Shown piece after piece: positions 35,665 through 44,198 of a DNA stretch of 64,000 nucleotides (position 1 is its first letter; each line of letters opens with the position of its first letter). The notes under the pieces were generated by a model. The model made no database searches. It had not been told where the DNA came from and saw only the letters and a program-made list of their open reading frames with translations. Source of the DNA: Acidaminobacter hydrogenoformans DSM 2784. GTDB taxonomy: Bacteria; Bacillota; Clostridia; Peptostreptococcales; Acidaminobacteraceae. The translations under genes and the position numbers were made by a program. Location: the NCBI RefSeq assembly GCF_900103005.1, contig NZ_FMWL01000010.1, positions 1-64,000 on the forward strand, written 5' to 3'.

Positions 35665-36291
35665 TTAATCCTGATATTTTGTCTGGAAGGATTTTAAGTA
35701 CCGCTGGGTGGCCATTTCAATTTCAGAGGGCAAATCGTAGCTGCCGTCACTGCAACACCAATCCAAAACGACGCCGTTGTAAGTGATGATCAAGTGTCTG
35801 AAAAAGTATTCGAAAGTGACCTCTTGAATAACCTCTCCGTTTTTTTGAATTTCTTGAAAAATCGATTTGAAAAGTTTAAGTACAGGTCGCTTTTCCGGAT
35901 CAAAAAAGTTGTGATATCCACCTGATAAAGGATCTGAGTCAAGACTGCTGTGGAGCTTGTGCCGCATAACTTCTACGCCTCTTTCCACAGTAATTTCGCC
36001 GTAAAAATACGACATATCCTGAAAAATTTTCAGCGAAGGCGGCATTTTTAACAGCTGGGCAATTTTTCTTTCGACGATTTGGTCTGTGTCCAAATGAATC
36101 TGCTCAATGACGGACTCTTTCGTGCTGAAGTGGTAATAAAATGCGCCCTTTGTAACATTGCAAGCAGCACAGATTTCGTCTATAGTGACATTTTGATAAC
36201 CTTTGGTTTTGATCAGCTCTATAGCCGCGTCAAAAATTTTCTTTTTTGTCCTGGCACCGCGAGGAACGCGCTTATTAGTTTGGATCTCCAT
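35665..36291 (-). CDS. TetR-family transcription regulator
   Basis: About 208 residues. N-terminal TetR helix-turn-helix (VTIDEICAACNVTKGAFYYHFSTKE, residues about 33-58), then a divergent all-helical ligand domain. The ATG at 36291 fits the AGGAGG site; an upstream in-frame TTG (36312) overlaps it. Repeated TTGAATCA-like octamers with a 10-base period occur at 36303-36330, over its own promoter region. It probably controls the divergent esterase-TRAP operon, whose promoter carries a long palindrome. Confidence 0.85.
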   Translation of the reverse strand: MEIQTNKRVPRGARTKKKIFDAAIELIKTKGYQNVTIDEICAACNVTKGAFYYHFSTKESVIEQIHLDTDQIVERKIAQLLKMPPSLKIFQDMSYFYGEITVERGVEVMRHKLHSSLDSDPLSGGYHNFFDPEKRPVLKLFKSIFQEIQKNGEVIQEVTFEYFFRHLIITYNGVVLDWCCSDGSYDLPSEIEMATQRYLKSFQTKYQD

Positions 36292-36437
36292 GGGCTGCCT
36301 CCTTTGAATCAATTTGAATCATTATGAATCCATCGGTCATCTTTTTTCCATTTGAGCAAATGTTTTGAGATTCGTCAAGGCTTGGCATCAAGAAATTTAG
36401 ACAAAAAGAAATATATTTTTTTCTTGGTTAAAAGGCG

Positions 36438-36509
36438 TTGACACTCAGTTAAAATGCATTTATTATAAAACATACCCGGAGTATTTTTCAGAAAAATACC
36501 GAAAGTATG
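36438..36509 (+). promoter_or_regulatory. Promoter and 39-bp palindromic operator of the esterase-TRAP operon
   Basis: TTGACA (36438-36443), a 17-base spacer and TATTAT (36461-36466). Directly downstream an imperfect 39-bp palindrome (36471-36509, centre 36490) has a perfect 9-1-9 core, GTATTTTTC-A-GAAAAATAC, and outer CATAC/GTATG arms. A repressor bound here would block transcription; the adjacent TetR is the natural candidate. Confidence 0.65.
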
Positions 36510-36635
36510 AAAAGTGCAATGACATTGATCACGAAAATGAATTGACCTGCAACTTGACTTAATTTGAACAGAGCTGAAGTTGACGCATAGTTTTGACATG
36601 GCGGATGCTCGAAAATATTTTGAGGAGGAGAAGGC

Positions 36636-37574
36636 ATGAATTATAAGCCGCATCCAGGCTATGAATCCCTCTGGAAGGTGAAGATGGATTTTGAACCGGT
36701 GGATCAGGATAAACCTGTTGAAAATGCTCCTATCATCCGTGAATTGATGATGAACTTTAAAGCTCCGGAGGGGATTGAGATTTTGGATTTCAAGGTCCCT
36801 GGTAAAAACGGTGCACCTGAAGTTCCTGTCAGGGTTTACAGGAATAAGGATGAGAAAAAAGTCCCTATGGTGCTCAATATCCATGGTGGCGGTTTTGTCA
36901 GCGGGGACCTTGACAATGACAACATCAGAGCTTCGAAAATTGCGAAGCATGTAGGTTGTACCGTGGTCTCAGTGGGTTATAGACTGGCGCCGCAAGCAGT
37001 TTTTCCAGCTCAGCTGGAGGATGCCCTGGCGGCACTTGAGTACGCCATTACCCATGCCGATAGTCTCGGTATCAACCCTGAAAAGATTGGTGTGTTTGGT
37101 ACAAGCGCAGGGGGCTGTATTTCAGCGGGTCTATGTCTTTACCTCAGAGACCATGGCGGACCAAAAATTTCTGCGCAGGTACTCAATTTCCCGGCACTGG
37201 ATTATCTTGCGACGTCCACTTCAGCCCTTCAGTTTTATGACGACGCGCCGCTTGTCCAGGGTGATGGTTTGTCCAACGTATGGAAATTATATTTGGGAGG
37301 CTTCAAGGGCGAAATACCATCGTACTACGCGGTTCCAGCACTTGCCAGAGACCTGTCCGAACTGCCGCCGACCTGTATGATCGTCAATGAATATGATCCC
37401 CTAAGGGATGAAGGCATTGATTACGCAAGGCGATTAATGTCGTTCGCAGTGCCTACGGAGCTTTATTCCTTGCCACGCGTGCCTCACGGCTTTGATTTGA
37501 TTTCAGCACCGTTGACAGACTGGATTCGAGAAGCGATCTACAGGACTTTTAAACGAGAATTTGGAATGCTGTAG
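36636..37574 (+). CDS. Alpha/beta-hydrolase of the hormone-sensitive-lipase (acetyl esterase) type
   Basis: A 312-residue enzyme. HGGGF (about residue 86) forms the oxyanion hole, GTSAGG (about 158) holds the nucleophile Ser, and EYDPLRDE and VPHGF supply Asp and His. Hydrolyses short-chain esters. GAGGAGGAG precedes the ATG. It is first in the operon ahead of a TRAP transporter, which suggests that the imported or produced compound is a carboxylic acid released from an ester. Confidence 0.88.
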   Translation: MNYKPHPGYESLWKVKMDFEPVDQDKPVENAPIIRELMMNFKAPEGIEILDFKVPGKNGAPEVPVRVYRNKDEKKVPMVLNIHGGGFVSGDLDNDNIRASKIAKHVGCTVVSVGYRLAPQAVFPAQLEDALAALEYAITHADSLGINPEKIGVFGTSAGGCISAGLCLYLRDHGGPKISAQVLNFPALDYLATSTSALQFYDDAPLVQGDGLSNVWKLYLGGFKGEIPSYYAVPALARDLSELPPTCMIVNEYDPLRDEGIDYARRLMSFAVPTELYSLPRVPHGFDLISAPLTDWIREAIYRTFKREFGML

Positions 37575-37586
37575 AAGGGAGGACGC

Positions 37587-38114
37587 ATGATGAAAGCTTT
37601 GAAGTGGCTGGATCAAAATTTTGAACGCGTCATGTTGGTTTTTCTGCTCGCCGTGATGTCGTGTCTTTTAATGTATCAGATCATAATGCGTTATGTTTTC
37701 GGGAATGCTTTGGCCTGGGCCGAAGAGCTTGCCAGGTATTGCTTTATAGTTTCAGCTTATATGTGTATAGGCTACTGCATAAAGAAGGACTTGCTGTTCA
37801 GGATTGATGTCTTGTTTAACCTTTTGCCAAAGGTATTGAGAAAAGGGCTGGATATTCTGATGTGGACAGTGACCGTGGCCTTTTTCATTTACTGTACTTA
37901 TTACTCGGTCATAGTGACCCAGCTTGCCTTTGAATCCAACACGTTTAGTCCGGCTTTAGAAATCAAAACGGGTTACATATATGCATTCGCAACCCTTGGT
38001 ATGGCCCTCGCAATGTATAGAAGCATCCAGTACCTGATCAGAATCATCGTTCAAAAACCTGAGATTCAAAGAGAAGCTGACGTCGAAGAAATTTCTGACG
38101 CGAAAGGAGCATAG
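37587..38114 (+). CDS. TRAP transporter small permease (DctQ type)
   Basis: A 175-residue protein with four membrane segments and the DctQ core (QIIMRYVFGNALAWAEELARY, then GYCIKKDLLFRIDVL). It couples the binding protein to the large permease for Na+-driven uptake of organic acids. It starts 12 bases after the esterase and ends two bases before the large permease. Confidence 0.9.
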   Translation: MMKALKWLDQNFERVMLVFLLAVMSCLLMYQIIMRYVFGNALAWAEELARYCFIVSAYMCIGYCIKKDLLFRIDVLFNLLPKVLRKGLDILMWTVTVAFFIYCTYYSVIVTQLAFESNTFSPALEIKTGYIYAFATLGMALAMYRSIQYLIRIIVQKPEIQREADVEEISDAKGA

Positions 38115-38116
38115 AG

Positions 38117-39412
38117 ATGTTGTCTATTGTCCTGATCTTATTTGTCGTACTTCTGGTCATAGGCTTTCCTATTGCCATGGCCATAGGCTTCACAACATTT
38201 CTGCCAGGCATGATCAATCCCGCTTTTCCGGCCAACGCCCTTTATGTTTTAAGATCTATGATAGGCGGGGTCGACAGCACACCCATTCTGGCGATCCCAC
38301 TGTTCATGCTTTCAGGGATTATCATGTCCCGCGGTGGAATATCAGAGAGGCTGTTTAATGTGTTTGCGTTTCTCGTGGGCAAAAGAACTGCTGGCATTCC
38401 AATGGCCGTGGTCATCACCGCTGTATTCTACGGTGCTATCAGTGGATCAGGCCCGGCAACCACTGCGGCTGTGGGGGCAATGACTATTCCAATCCTCGTT
38501 TCCCTGGGTTATGACAAAGTTTTTTCCGCAGCGCTGGTTGCGGCTGCAGGCGGGATAGGCATTATTATTCCACCAAGTATTCCCTTCATTATGTATGGCA
38601 TGATGACAGGCACTTCTGTTGGCGCGCTTTTTACAGCAGGCTTTATTCCCGGGATTATGATCGCGGCCATGCTCATGACCTATGTTTACATCTACTGTAA
38701 AGTCAAGGGTGAGGATAAAGAAAAGATTGCTGCCAACTATGAAAAGCTTAAGGCAAAGGGTTTCCTGGGCGTTATGAAAGAAGGCTTCTGGGCGCTCCTG
38801 ACGCCGGTGATTATTCTTGGCGGTATCTATGCCGGGGTTGTAACACCGACAGAAGCCGCAGTCCTGTCCGTATTTTACGCGCTTTTGGTCAGCGTCTTCG
38901 CTTACAAGATTATTAAAGTGCGGGAAATTCCGTCCTTCCTGGACGGCGCGGTTCAAGCCTATGCACCTATAGCCCTTCTCTTGGGATTCGCCATAGCGTT
39001 TTCAAGGGTGCTGACGTTACTGAGGGCGCCTCAAATATTGGCTGAGTATTTCACGACGTCTTTTTCAAGTGGCATCATGTTCCTGATGCTCTTTAACGTC
39101 ATAGTCTTGATTATAGGTATGTTTATGGATGCAGGCCCTGCGGTTGCGATCCTGTCGCCTATGCTCATGGCCATCCTGACACAGTTTGGCATTGATCCGG
39201 TTCATTTTGGCATTGTCATGGTCTTCAACCTGGCAATTGGATTCATTTCGCCGCCCTTTGGCCTCAACCTGTTTGTGGCCAGTCCTATGGCAGAGGTGTC
39301 CGTCAGTGTTCTGGGCAAAAAAGCGCTCGCCTTTTGCGGAGTTTACATAATAGCGCTGGCGTTGATCACTTATATTCCTCAAATTTCACTGATTCTCGGC
39401 ACTTTGATTTAG
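38117..39412 (+). CDS. TRAP transporter large permease (DctM type)
   Basis: A 431-residue protein with 11-12 hydrophobic segments and DctM signatures (AISGSGPATTAAVGAMTIP, then GGIGIIIPPSIPFIMYG). It is the Na+-coupled transport subunit. Operon member with AAAGGAG just upstream. Confidence 0.93.
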   Translation: MLSIVLILFVVLLVIGFPIAMAIGFTTFLPGMINPAFPANALYVLRSMIGGVDSTPILAIPLFMLSGIIMSRGGISERLFNVFAFLVGKRTAGIPMAVVITAVFYGAISGSGPATTAAVGAMTIPILVSLGYDKVFSAALVAAAGGIGIIIPPSIPFIMYGMMTGTSVGALFTAGFIPGIMIAAMLMTYVYIYCKVKGEDKEKIAANYEKLKAKGFLGVMKEGFWALLTPVIILGGIYAGVVTPTEAAVLSVFYALLVSVFAYKIIKVREIPSFLDGAVQAYAPIALLLGFAIAFSRVLTLLRAPQILAEYFTTSFSSGIMFLMLFNVIVLIIGMFMDAGPAVAILSPMLMAILTQFGIDPVHFGIVMVFNLAIGFISPPFGLNLFVASPMAEVSVSVLGKKALAFCGVYIIALALITYIPQISLILGTLI

Positions 39413-39490
39413 TAAGGCACTGGCATCAATCAAAGGAATGTGTTTAGGCGGCTTTGCCGTTTGAATAAATATTATGAGGAGGTCATACGA

Positions 39491-40561
39491 ATGAAGAAAT
39501 TACTGAGCTTAATATTAATTTTGATCCTCGCTTTTTCTGCTACAGCATGTGGTGGAACTGCTAAAGCCCCTGCTGCTGAGGTGCCGGCTGAGAATCCATC
39601 GGCAGAAGCACCTGAATCTGAAGCTGTGCTCCCAGCGGATGGTCCAACTTTCAATCTGATTTTGGCACATGGCGCGCCTGAGCAGTCGGATGGCCACAAA
39701 GGCACACTCTACTTCAAAGAGCTCATTGAAGCACGTTCCGGCGGCAAAATCACGGTAGAGTCTTATCCGGGGTTCCAGCTTGGCAGCGTTGGCGAGTTGA
39801 TTCAAAACCAGAAATCAGGGCAAATTGCCATGACGGTGGGTACGGCTGGCGGCTCCACTTCTAAAGCGCTTGCGTTCCTGGACCTCCCTGCGCTTTATGG
39901 AGATATAGAGAAAGCGACGGCCGTTGTAGCAGAGGGCACTAAGGCTCGCGCGCTGATCGACCAGGAGTACGGCAATCTTAATGTCAAAGTTCTCAGCATC
40001 ATGCCAATCACATACAGAGTAACCAGCAGCAATAAAGAGGTTCGCAGCTTTGAAGACTTCGCGGGTCTCAAGATCAGAACTATGGAAAATCCGCTTCACA
40101 TGATGTTCTGGCAAGCGATTGACGCCAACCCAACGCCACTGGCGTTCAGCGAGCTCTATGTCGCGCTTCAGCAAGGTCTCGTAGATGCTCAGGAAAACCC
40201 GCTTGATACTATTTACAACAGCAAGATCTATGAGCAGCAGAAGTACATTGTTAAGTCCAATCACGTCATGTTCTACAATGCCTATACCATCAACAAGGAC
40301 ATCTGGGCCAGCATGCCGCCTGAATATCAGACGCTGATTACAGAAACTGTGGTTGACCTTGAGAAGTGGGTCCGTGAAACAACGGATACCTCGTTGGTCG
40401 CTTTTGAAGAGAACCTTGTGAATGAAGGCCTTGAAATCATTGAATTTACAGAAGAAGATTTCGCTAAGATGAAGGAAGCTGCTCAGCCGGTCTTTGACGA
40501 AGCGCGCGCCCTTTGCGGGGATGAGGTCATAGACGAAGTGCTTGCGACAGTAGCGCAGTAA
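39491..40561 (+). CDS. TRAP transporter substrate-binding lipoprotein (DctP type)
   Basis: About 356 residues: lipoprotein signal with lipobox ATAC (about Cys17), an Ala/Pro/Glu-rich tether, then the DctP fold including GLKIRTMENPLHMMFWQAIDANPTPLAFSEL, where the Arg binds the substrate carboxylate in the family. The ATG at 39491 with GAGGAGG is chosen over 39440. Last gene of the operon; terminator follows. Confidence 0.92.
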   Translation: MKKLLSLILILILAFSATACGGTAKAPAAEVPAENPSAEAPESEAVLPADGPTFNLILAHGAPEQSDGHKGTLYFKELIEARSGGKITVESYPGFQLGSVGELIQNQKSGQIAMTVGTAGGSTSKALAFLDLPALYGDIEKATAVVAEGTKARALIDQEYGNLNVKVLSIMPITYRVTSSNKEVRSFEDFAGLKIRTMENPLHMMFWQAIDANPTPLAFSELYVALQQGLVDAQENPLDTIYNSKIYEQQKYIVKSNHVMFYNAYTINKDIWASMPPEYQTLITETVVDLEKWVRETTDTSLVAFEENLVNEGLEIIEFTEEDFAKMKEAAQPVFDEARALCGDEVIDEVLATVAQ

Positions 40562-40598
40562 AAAGGAGCAGTAGTCGAATTCCAAGTGAATGTCACTA

Positions 40599-40631
40599 AA
40601 AAACGGAAGGCTTGCCGAGCCTTCCGTTTTT
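40599..40631 (+). terminator. Terminator of the TRAP operon
   Basis: ACGGAAGGCT-TGCCG-AGCCTTCCGT stem (within 40599-40631) followed by TTTT. The group IIC intron relic begins four bases after it. Confidence 0.85.
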
Positions 40632-40634
40632 GTG

Positions 40635-40860
40635 GTGCGCCTGGCATGGGCGCACGCTCGTCGGTGAAAGTCCGATACGTGGTCTGGTAGTGCCAACCAT
40701 TAGCCAAGAGCAAGGGTGTTCTCCGCGAGGTGAATACCGATGAATTCCTCAAGTCAAAAACAACGGCTGCAGAAAACTTCATATGAAGGCCATCCGCCTA
40801 GGGTAGAGTTGGAAATCCAAGAAATAACGGAAGCGCATAGTTTGGACATGGCGGAACCAT
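40635..40860 (+). mobile_element. Group IIC intron relic (5' domain I only)
   Basis: Begins GTGCGCCTGGCATGGGCGCA, as group II introns do, and continues with GGTGAAAGTCC, GCAAGGGTGT, CGCGAGGTGAA and AACTTCATATGA segments in the order found in domain I of bacterial IIC introns. No reverse transcriptase and no domain V follow, so it is a dead 5' fragment; its right end is uncertain. Its site directly after a terminator hairpin is the known target preference of IIC introns. It occupies most of the 437-base gap before the glycosylase gene. Confidence 0.7.
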
Positions 40861-40904
40861 CCGGGAAAGAAGGGCTATCAACTTAGAGACCATCCGATGC
40901 TGCA

Positions 40905-40929
40905 GGAGGGGACTGGGCCGCCCTGAAAT
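40905..40929 (+). repeat. GGGGACAGG-family dispersed repeat, copy 4 (partial)
   Basis: GGAGGGGACTGGGCCGCCCTG, sharing GACTGGGCCGC-CTG with the copies at 33688 and 17523. It lies just past the intron relic. Confidence 0.5.
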
Positions 40930-40998
40930 ATTCAGGGAATAATGGGTAAGAATAGCGCAGCGGAAGCAATTCTTTAAACCATTTTGGAGGTGTTTATA

Positions 40999-41826
40999 AT
41001 GCTGGAACTGCCTGAAGCCAAGATAATAGCAAGGCAGCTTGGGGAAACGGTCTGTGGTCGTGAAATCATAACTGTGGTGATGAATAACGCGCCACATAAA
41101 TTTGCATTCTATTCAGGAGATCCAATACATTATCAAAGCTTGCTTAAAGGTCAGCGCTTTGAGACCGCGCTCGCCTATGGCGGTATGGTAGAACTGAGGT
41201 CACATGATATCAGAATGGTGTTTTCTGACGGCGCCAATCTTAGATTACATGATAAGGGTGTTCAAAGACCCCATAAGCATCAAATGCTTATTGAGTTTTC
41301 TGATGGCACCGCTTTGAGTGGTGTTGTACAGATGTATGGTGGTTTATGGTGTTTCAAGGAGAGCACCTTTGAAAATGCGTATAGAAAGGCGGCATTGGAA
41401 AAGCCATCACCTTTGACCTCTGCCTTCAGCAAAGATTATTTCCAAGCGCTGATCGGGCTTGAAAACGTTCAAAAGTTAAGCGTAAAAGCGTTTCTGGCAA
41501 CTGAGCAACGCGTTCCGGGATTTGGGAATGGTGTGCTGCAGGATGTCTTGTGGTCTGCCCATATTCATCCAAAAAGAAAAGTTCATTCATTGGACCTCTC
41601 TGAAAAAGATCTTTTGTATCACAGCATCAGAGAAGTCCTTGGACAAATGTTATCTTTGGGCGGCAGGGATACTGAAAAAGATCTATTTGGAAAAAACGGT
41701 GGATATTATACACACATGAGCAAGCTACACGCAGCGGAAGGCTGTGCGATGTGTGGCGGAACTATTTCTAAAGAAGCGTACCTGGGGGGCAGTATCTATT
41801 ATTGTTTGAAATGTCAAAAGCTATAG
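40999..41826 (+). CDS. Fpg/Nei-family DNA glycosylase-like protein with Leu at position 2
   Basis: About 275 residues, the usual Fpg/Nei length: N-terminal beta-sandwich, H2TH region (LATEQRVPGFGNGVLQDVLW, about 172-190) and a C-terminal zinc finger (CAMCGG...YYCLKCQ). The N-terminus reads MLELPEA, whereas classical Fpg/Nei starts MPELPE with Pro2 as the catalytic nucleophile; here Pro2 is Leu. Glu3 is kept. The ATG at 40999 follows GGAGGTG. Either a glycosylase with another nucleophile or a non-catalytic lesion binder. Single gene with a terminator. Confidence 0.85.
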   Translation: MLELPEAKIIARQLGETVCGREIITVVMNNAPHKFAFYSGDPIHYQSLLKGQRFETALAYGGMVELRSHDIRMVFSDGANLRLHDKGVQRPHKHQMLIEFSDGTALSGVVQMYGGLWCFKESTFENAYRKAALEKPSPLTSAFSKDYFQALIGLENVQKLSVKAFLATEQRVPGFGNGVLQDVLWSAHIHPKRKVHSLDLSEKDLLYHSIREVLGQMLSLGGRDTEKDLFGKNGGYYTHMSKLHAAEGCAMCGGTISKEAYLGGSIYYCLKCQKL

Positions 41827-41894
41827 CGCTGTCAGCATTTGAAGATAAACAGGTGATGGCAACTGTAAACAGATAAAAAACCATACAGACACAG

Positions 41895-41924
41895 AAGGAA
41901 GGCTCAATACGCTGAGCCTTCCTT
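41895..41924. terminator. Bidirectional terminator
   Basis: AAGGAAGGCTCA (41895-41906) and TGAGCCTTCCTT (41913-41924) pair perfectly, followed by TATTGTT; it lies between the converging glycosylase and TetR genes. Confidence 0.8.
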
Positions 41925-41933
41925 TATTGTTAG

Positions 41934-42629
41934 TTATAATTTTTTCTTCGTTCTCCTGGATTTCTTAGACGCACAGGACAAATCCAGCGTAAAGTCTATG
42001 AGCCTCATGTTATAGCTGACCGCGTCATCCACGTTTTCAAATTCCCCTGAGATAACGGCGTCCAGGGTTGCACGGTAGAGATTGATCATTATCTCATTGA
42101 TCGTTTCAAGCTGGTCCTCAGGGATCTCCGAGCCAAGCTTCTTGCTCATAATAGCCATATTCCTCTTCTTCAGGTCACCCTCCCTCAGCATGGGAATCAA
42201 ATCAACCCTGTGCTCCCCAAAGTTTTCCGGAAAAATGTCGAAATAGGTTTCGATCATTTGCTTGAGCTCATTTTTATGAGGACTGAAAAAGATCAGTTTG
42301 AAGATCTTTGGATTCTCAAAGGAATGCTTTGAAAAAAGCTCCCATGTTTTGAGAAAGATCTCTCGAGGTACATCTGTACCTGCCACAAAATCATCCAGCT
42401 CAGCATAATACGATTTCAAATAGGTCATGGAAGCATAGCAGATCAGATGGTCTAAATTGCTGAAGTAGTTGTAAAGCGTCGCACTGTTGTAGCCGGCCAG
42501 ATCTGCGACTTTTCTGGCCGTGATCTTTTCAATGCCTTCATCTATAAGTAACTTATGGGCAGCTTCTATGAAATATTTCATAATACGACTCTTCTGAAGA
42601 TCCTTCTTGGCCATTGCGAATTGGGTCAT
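41934..42629 (-). CDS. TetR-family transcription regulator beside the grd genes
   Basis: A 231-residue TetR protein: helix-turn-helix ITARKVADLAGYNSATLYNYFSNLD (residues about 39-63), ligand domain of about 160 residues and a basic tail. GAGGTGA precedes the ATG. It is divergent from the reductase component B pair, 222 bases away, and is the obvious candidate to regulate it. Effector unknown; a methylated glycine derivative would be logical. Confidence 0.85.
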   Translation of the reverse strand: MTQFAMAKKDLQKSRIMKYFIEAAHKLLIDEGIEKITARKVADLAGYNSATLYNYFSNLDHLICYASMTYLKSYYAELDDFVAGTDVPREIFLKTWELFSKHSFENPKIFKLIFFSPHKNELKQMIETYFDIFPENFGEHRVDLIPMLREGDLKKRNMAIMSKKLGSEIPEDQLETINEIMINLYRATLDAVISGEFENVDDAVSYNMRLIDFTLDLSCASKKSRRTKKKL

Positions 42630-42755
42630 TACTTCACCTCATTTATGTCTGTGTTGTTATCATAATAGCACAATAACTTAGTATAACTCAACAGAGGAAA
42701 TGGCAAAAGCTTCTAAATGATCGAAAAATATAAACGCGATTATTAAATAAATCTA

Positions 42756-42784
42756 TTTACAAAATAAATCCATTCGAATATACT
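42756..42784 (+). promoter_or_regulatory. Promoter of the reductase component B operon
   Basis: TTTACA (42756-42761), a 17-base spacer and TATACT (42779-42784), 67 bases before the GTG start. Confidence 0.55.
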
Positions 42785-42851
42785 ATATATGTAATTAATA
42801 AATTATTAACAATCAACCAAGGCACGCATTCTGACAAGGGGTGAAATTGAA

Positions 42852-44183
42852 GTGAGATTGGAAATCGGAAATTTCTTAGTACGCGACATCCAGTTCGGCG
42901 CAAGCACTGTGTTTGAGAACGGCGTCCTCACCATCAACAAGGAAGAGGCCATCGCATTTTTGAAGGATGCTGATGAGCATTTGACAGAAGTGGATCTTCA
43001 AGTTGCAAGACCAGGAGAATCTGTACGCATTGTACCGGTCAAAGAGGCTATCGAGCCAAGAACACGCGTTGGCGCTGAGCACCCTGTTTTCCCGGGCGTC
43101 ACTGGCGAGGTCTTCCAGGTAGGCGAAGGCAGAACCCACGCTTTAAAAGGCATGAGCGTTCTGGCTGTAGGCAAACACTGGGGCAGCTTCGGGGATGGCT
43201 TGATCGACATGGCTGGAGAAGGCGCTAAGTTCACTTATTATTCACAATTGGTCAACCTTTGCCTCGTCGCGGATACGGACGAAGCCTTTGAGAGAAACGA
43301 GCAGCAAAAGAAGAACCACGCACTTCGCTGGGCAGCCCATCGACTTGCAGAATACCTTGGAAATACCGTTAAGGAGCAGACGCCTGAGAGCGTTGAAGTC
43401 TTTGAGCTCGAGCCTGTTACAAAGCGCAGCACTGAAATGAACGCGCTTCCGTCGGTAGTCTACGTCATGCAGCCGCAATCCCAAATGGAAGAAATGGGCT
43501 ACAATGACCTTCTCTATGGCTGGGACCTCAACCACTTCATCCCTACGTTCATGCATCCAAATGAAGTCCTTGACGGCGCGTTGATTTCAGGCTCTTTCAT
43601 GCCTTGTTCCTCTAAATGGGCGACTTATGACTTCCAGAACAATCCAACCATCAAACGCCTTTATGACGAGCATGGCAAGTCCCTGAACTTCCTTGGCGTC
43701 ATCATGAGCAACCTCAACGTTTCCCTGGAGCAAAAGCGACGTTCGGCACAATTCGTGGCGAAAATGGCGAAGCTGCTGGGCGCTGATGGCGCTGTCCTGG
43801 CGGAGGAAGGCTACGGCAATCCGGATGCGGACTTTATTGAGTGCTTCGTAGAACTTGAAAATGCAGGCGTTAAGACCGTCGGCATCACCAACGAGTGTAC
43901 CGGCCGTGATGGCAAGTCCCAGCCACTCGTTACACTGGATGACAAGGCGAATGCCATTGTTTCCTGCGGCAACGTTTCAGAGCTTATAAAGCTTCCGCCG
44001 ATGGACGTAGTCATTGGCGAACTGGCAGCGCTTGGCAGAGATGGCTTGTCCGGCGGCTGGGAGGACGATGAAAAACTCGGGCCTTCAGTACGTGAGGATG
44101 GCTCCATCATCCTTGAGAACAACTCAATGTTCTGCGGCGATCAGGTATGCGGATGGTCACCAAAGACCATGGCAGAATTTTAG
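42852..44183 (+). CDS. Glycine/sarcosine/betaine reductase component B, pyruvoyl-type proprotein (GrdE/GrdG/GrdI family)
   Basis: A 443-residue proprotein. In this family self-cleavage at a Cys makes a 22-25 kDa subunit pair and a pyruvoyl group that binds the substrate amine. Cys252 in SGSFMPCSSKW lies where the roughly 240-residue cleavage point would be expected; Cys349 in TNECTGRDG is another conserved-looking Cys. The GTG start follows a GGGGTGA site. It is translated just ahead of the selenoprotein subunit. Its separation from the trx-grdC locus at 1-1420 suggests a sarcosine or betaine enzyme rather than the glycine one, but specificity is undecided. Confidence 0.88.
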   Translation: MRLEIGNFLVRDIQFGASTVFENGVLTINKEEAIAFLKDADEHLTEVDLQVARPGESVRIVPVKEAIEPRTRVGAEHPVFPGVTGEVFQVGEGRTHALKGMSVLAVGKHWGSFGDGLIDMAGEGAKFTYYSQLVNLCLVADTDEAFERNEQQKKNHALRWAAHRLAEYLGNTVKEQTPESVEVFELEPVTKRSTEMNALPSVVYVMQPQSQMEEMGYNDLLYGWDLNHFIPTFMHPNEVLDGALISGSFMPCSSKWATYDFQNNPTIKRLYDEHGKSLNFLGVIMSNLNVSLEQKRRSAQFVAKMAKLLGADGAVLAEEGYGNPDADFIECFVELENAGVKTVGITNECTGRDGKSQPLVTLDDKANAIVSCGNVSELIKLPPMDVVIGELAALGRDGLSGGWEDDEKLGPSVREDGSIILENNSMFCGDQVCGWSPKTMAEF

Positions 44184-44198
44184 AGGGGGGAGATCATC

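Noticed and set aside
40635..40983. Complete group II intron
   Set aside because: No reverse transcriptase frame and no domain V/VI sequence were found before the next gene.
42630..42851. Glycine riboswitch ahead of the reductase operon
   Set aside because: The region is only AT-rich promoter sequence without the paired aptamer motifs.
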